This document shows, piece by piece, positions 61,424 to 64,000 of a DNA stretch of 64,000 nucleotides. Origin of the DNA: Semisulcospira habei. Its lineage: Eukaryota; Mollusca; Gastropoda; Semisulcospiridae. The stretch covers positions 123,965,571-124,029,570 of the forward strand of contig BTPG01000007.1 in the NCBI GenBank assembly GCA_036245525.1, read 5' to 3'. A program made the position numbers and the translations under genes. Numbering within the stretch: position 1 is the stretch's first letter; every line of letters starts with the position of its first letter. The notes under the pieces are model-generated. The model saw nothing but the letters and a program-made list of their open reading frames with translations, was not told the origin of the DNA and did not search any database.

Positions 61424-61870
61424 CACACACGGCACACACATACACACATACGGCGGCGCTTCGCGCCAAAACAGCGAGATTAGCGTAACTAACGTTTTAT
61501 GAAGCTGCGTGCCGTTTGCATGAATGACGTGAAATATCAAATTCTTCACTGTGTACACGGCGTCGTGGGATTAGCGAGACCATGACGCGAAGCTTATAGT
61601 GACGTCATTTTGCTGCTCGTGCTATTCTTCTTCTTCTTCAGAATTCCTGTCGCTACTCCAGCCCACAGGGCGCACTAATGGCGGGAAGCCGCGCCGTGTG
61701 TCCGTCTTTACTGATTTGTGTGCGCCGGTGTACTACGTTGATCAGAATATGAACAACTCTGAATGTCCCTGGAAAAAAAAAAAAAACCCCGCATTAGAGC
61801 TCCAAACAATACGGTAGACTTTGGGATAAAATCCTCATCTTGTTCGAAGTGTACTCTGCCTGTAAAATAA
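60301..61870. repeat. Family G repeats, direct and inverted
   Basis: The plus-oriented blocks (60510-60960) and the minus-oriented blocks (61570-61845) are inverted relative to each other: ACACGGCGCTTCCCGCCATT near 60800 against ATGGCGGGAAGCCGCGCCGT near 61678. Between them lies the CTCGGAGGCTCTCTTAGCCA unit with an (AC)n at 61368-61420. ATAAAAGTCCCTTCTATAAA near 60461 is part of the same family. Confidence 0.6.
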
Positions 61871-62104
61871 TACCGATAATTAACCGTTACAATTTCAAGT
61901 GGACGCAGGCTGTGTTCTGCGATTTTCGTTAATTCAAAGCAAAAGCCGGCCAAAGAACACCAGCAGCTCCAGGAACACTAGCGATAAATGAAAGTTTCTG
62001 ACAAATCGATGTCCGGTACGGAATTTTCGGAACTCTATCCATAGACGTGATGATAAAAGAGTTTCTCCCAAATACCTCGACGTCAAAACGGGCAATGACT
62101 GACG
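61871..62104. other. No gene seen
   Basis: Unique-looking sequence without clear features. Confidence 0.4.
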
Positions 62105-62218
62105 TTAACCTCTTTCACTGCCGAGAATAACTGAACGTATGATTTTAGCAAGAGGCATAGATCCTCATGAGCCCCCGCAATTACGGGGGCTCATGAGGAT
62201 CAATGCTTCTTGCAGTTC
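62105..62218. mobile_element. Family B element
   Basis: TTAACCTCTTTCACTGCCGA at the left. Core GCAAGAGGCATAGATCCTCA + TGAGCCCCCGCAATTAC against GGGGGCTCATGAGGATCAAT + GCTTCTTGC. The right outer end is lost. Confidence 0.88.
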
Positions 62219-62279
62219 ACTGGAAAATGTGCACTCTTTCTCGGAGGATTACGTGTCTACGGTTTTGAAGGTTGGCGCT

Positions 62280-62445
62280 GCACCAGAAGTGGGACGTGGA
62301 GCAACCATGACAGTTCCAGGGTGGTGCCAGGTTAGCAATTGATGTATGGTACAGGTTCATGTTAGCGGCAATTGATGTAAGGTACACGGCTAAACAGGCA
62401 CGACCCTGGCACTCTCGTGGGCGTCGACCCATCTCTTGGTGCAGT
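62280..62445. repeat. Decayed family A-like element
   Basis: CATGACAGTTCCAGGGTGGT + GCCAGGTTAGC against GCACGACCCTGGCACTCTCG, with an unrelated duplicated centre (CAATTGATGTATGGTACA and CAATTGATGTAAGGTACA). Confidence 0.55.
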
Positions 62446-62579
62446 GTCAGATAACCCGTTACTAGAGACGTTTTTCCACCGAACGGTATCGTCAGTATAG
62501 CAATCAAGGGCTAAAGAACATGGACATCAATAAGAAGCATGAGGATCTATGAATCCTGTACTTGGCAGTGCTCACTAAG

Positions 62580-62960
62580 AACTGGCTACATTTAAGTTGT
62601 ACTTTTCAATTTCTAGTAAACCTTTAATTACATAAGTTTGCCCGTCGTCAGTACATCCGTCCATGCACACAGGCAGATTTACTTATCCTGCTTATGATTT
62701 TTTAACTTGGTTATTATTTCGGTTGTTAATTATTTTCATGTATTTACGTATTTATTGAATGTATGTATTTCTTCGCTTGTTGCTTATTTATTATTCATTA
62801 TCTTTTCTGTTCTTTTAATTTTACTATTATTTATGTATTATTTGCGTACTAGTGTGTCTGCCGCTATCTTGTATTACGTATTTTTTTCTAATTTTATATT
62901 TGTATTGAAGTTTTTAAAGAAAAATAGTAACAATAAAACAAAGAGTGCATATAAATACAG
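62580..62960. other. AT-rich low-complexity DNA
   Basis: Very T-rich. The ORF across it and the following microsatellite has no family features. Confidence 0.6.
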
Positions 62961-62963
62961 CAT

Positions 62964-63140
<177 letters not shown>

Positions 63141-63164
63141 CACGCTTTTTGGGCCAAGGAATTA

Positions 63165-63400
63165 CTAAACAGGTTAAAGGGAAAATGTGTTCATTGTGAA
63201 AAGTTTGAACTTAGTACAGAATTAATTGTTTTCGGGGTGCGGACGGACACAGTGCTCCATCTGCTCTTGTTAATGCCAAAATATTTCATTTACCGTTGCC
63301 GTTGTTTGAATCGGCAGTTAAACTGTCCAGTCTTTTGGGCAGAATTCAGAAACGGTACTGTACAGAGAAATATGTATCTACTATGAAAAACAACATTAGG
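63165..63400 (+). pseudogene. Possible LINE ORF2 C-terminal relic
   Basis: Frame EKFELSTELIVFG, TVLHLLLLMPKYFIYRCRCL and LNCPVFWAEFR ... QRNMYLL resembles the far C terminus of L1/L2-type ORF2 ('..LG......LN.ii..aK.yIy.cR...'). Short and weakly conserved. No other feature is seen up to about 63860. Confidence 0.4.
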
Positions 63401-63868
63401 CGTTTTACACATATTTGGATTTTTTTTTTTGTTTTAAGCATTATGCATTATCAACATGCATTATCTTTTTGTTAATTTGTGTAGACTTTTGTCTAATTTT
63501 TGTTAATTTGTGTAGACTGCAGTTGGACCCTTTTTGCCCTGATACGGTTCATCGTCTCCCAGATATCCCTACTTCTTTTGTTGAAAGTCTGACAGCTGTC
63601 TGTTACCGATACATGCATGCAGACTCATTCACAATACAAGCTAGAAGAACAATCGTATTACATATTTTTCTCTTATTTCATTGTTATTTACATAATATTG
63701 GTCATCTATGGAATTTAAAGTTAAACATTCAACTACATTCTTCGGTCTATTCATTCATACGTTTGTTATTCAGTCACATGTTTAATTATTCACCTTTTAT
63801 GGTGTTTCTTGTTTATGGAGGTCCTAGATGATACTTCTACTTCAACCACCTTCTTCTCGCGAGAGCCT

Positions 63869-63940
63869 TTTACTCATTCGAGACGTGATTTATGCTGTTT
63901 GCTGCGTTTCCGCATGAGGCATGTCCCGAACGACTTTTAA
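63869..63940. mobile_element. Family D element, decayed
   Basis: TACTCATTCGAGACGTGATT at the left, GAGGCATGTCCCGAACGACT + TTTAA at the right. Shares its TTAA with the next element. Confidence 0.65.
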
Positions 63941-64000
63941 TTCATTCTGCCCGCGACACACCACAGCAAGACATGACTCGACCATGATAGTTCAAGGGTG
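63937..64000. mobile_element. Family A element (A-I), cut by window edge
   Basis: TTAATTCATTCTGCCCGCGA then CACACCACAGCAAGACATGA and GACCATGATAGTTCAAGGGT to the last base. By family length it should extend about 150 bp past the window. Confidence 0.85.

Overview
This is a eukaryotic nuclear genome window, most likely from a marine gastropod or another lophotrochozoan. The reasons are spliced genes, long (AC)n and (AG)n tracts, many decayed LINE fragments, a tRNA-derived SINE, and two receptors resembling the LDLa/LRR/7TM receptors known from snails (GRL101 type). Host coding DNA fills only about 15 percent of the window; the rest is a dense mosaic of short mobile elements.

Host genes. (1) 5509-5640 (+): the last coding exon of a possible MATH/TRAF-type protein. 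(2) 18398-29250 (-): three exons of a fatty-acid-binding protein (FABP/iLBP), with a 9.9 kb first intron and a likely GC-AG second intron; the short fourth exon was not found. (3) 38534-42652 (-) and 48049-52960 (+): two paralogous giant receptors arranged head to head. Each has signal peptide, CUB-like region, C-type lectin-like domain, LDLa repeats, LRRs and a rhodopsin-type 7TM. The left gene is one uninterrupted ORF; the right gene has a single 460-bp intron. They share a 364-bp block that is about 99 percent identical inside otherwise diverged genes, which looks like gene conversion.

Mobile DNA. There is a young 5'-truncated RTE-like LINE at 7238-8687 with a 13-bp target duplication, an ORF1 relic carrying a 2A-like motif (2438-3342), an endonuclease relic at the left edge, and at least six 3'-end LINE relics. 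A dispersed repeat (13.2-14.3, 34.2-34.9, 37.0-37.8 and 60.1 kb) carries AGGTCA direct repeats.

Main discovery candidate. The window is saturated (roughly 45 copies or fragments) with short, nearly perfect palindromes of several unrelated internal sequences. I call them A (214 bp, about 20 copies), B (CATGAG hairpins, about 20), C (GTCGCGATGATTCC hairpins, 7), D (GAGACGTGC hairpins, 4), E (GGCCGACGTCGGCC, up to 110 bp) and L. Families A, B, C, D and L are bounded by TTAA and share related ends (TTAACYCWTT / AAWGRGTTAA), as expected of piggyBac-like non-autonomous elements. Neighbouring elements repeatedly abut and share a single TTAA. Within families the two arms change together, so pairing is preserved. 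One family A copy ends 39 bp before the start codon of the right receptor, and E-family palindromes lie on or within a few bases of the stop codons of both receptors.
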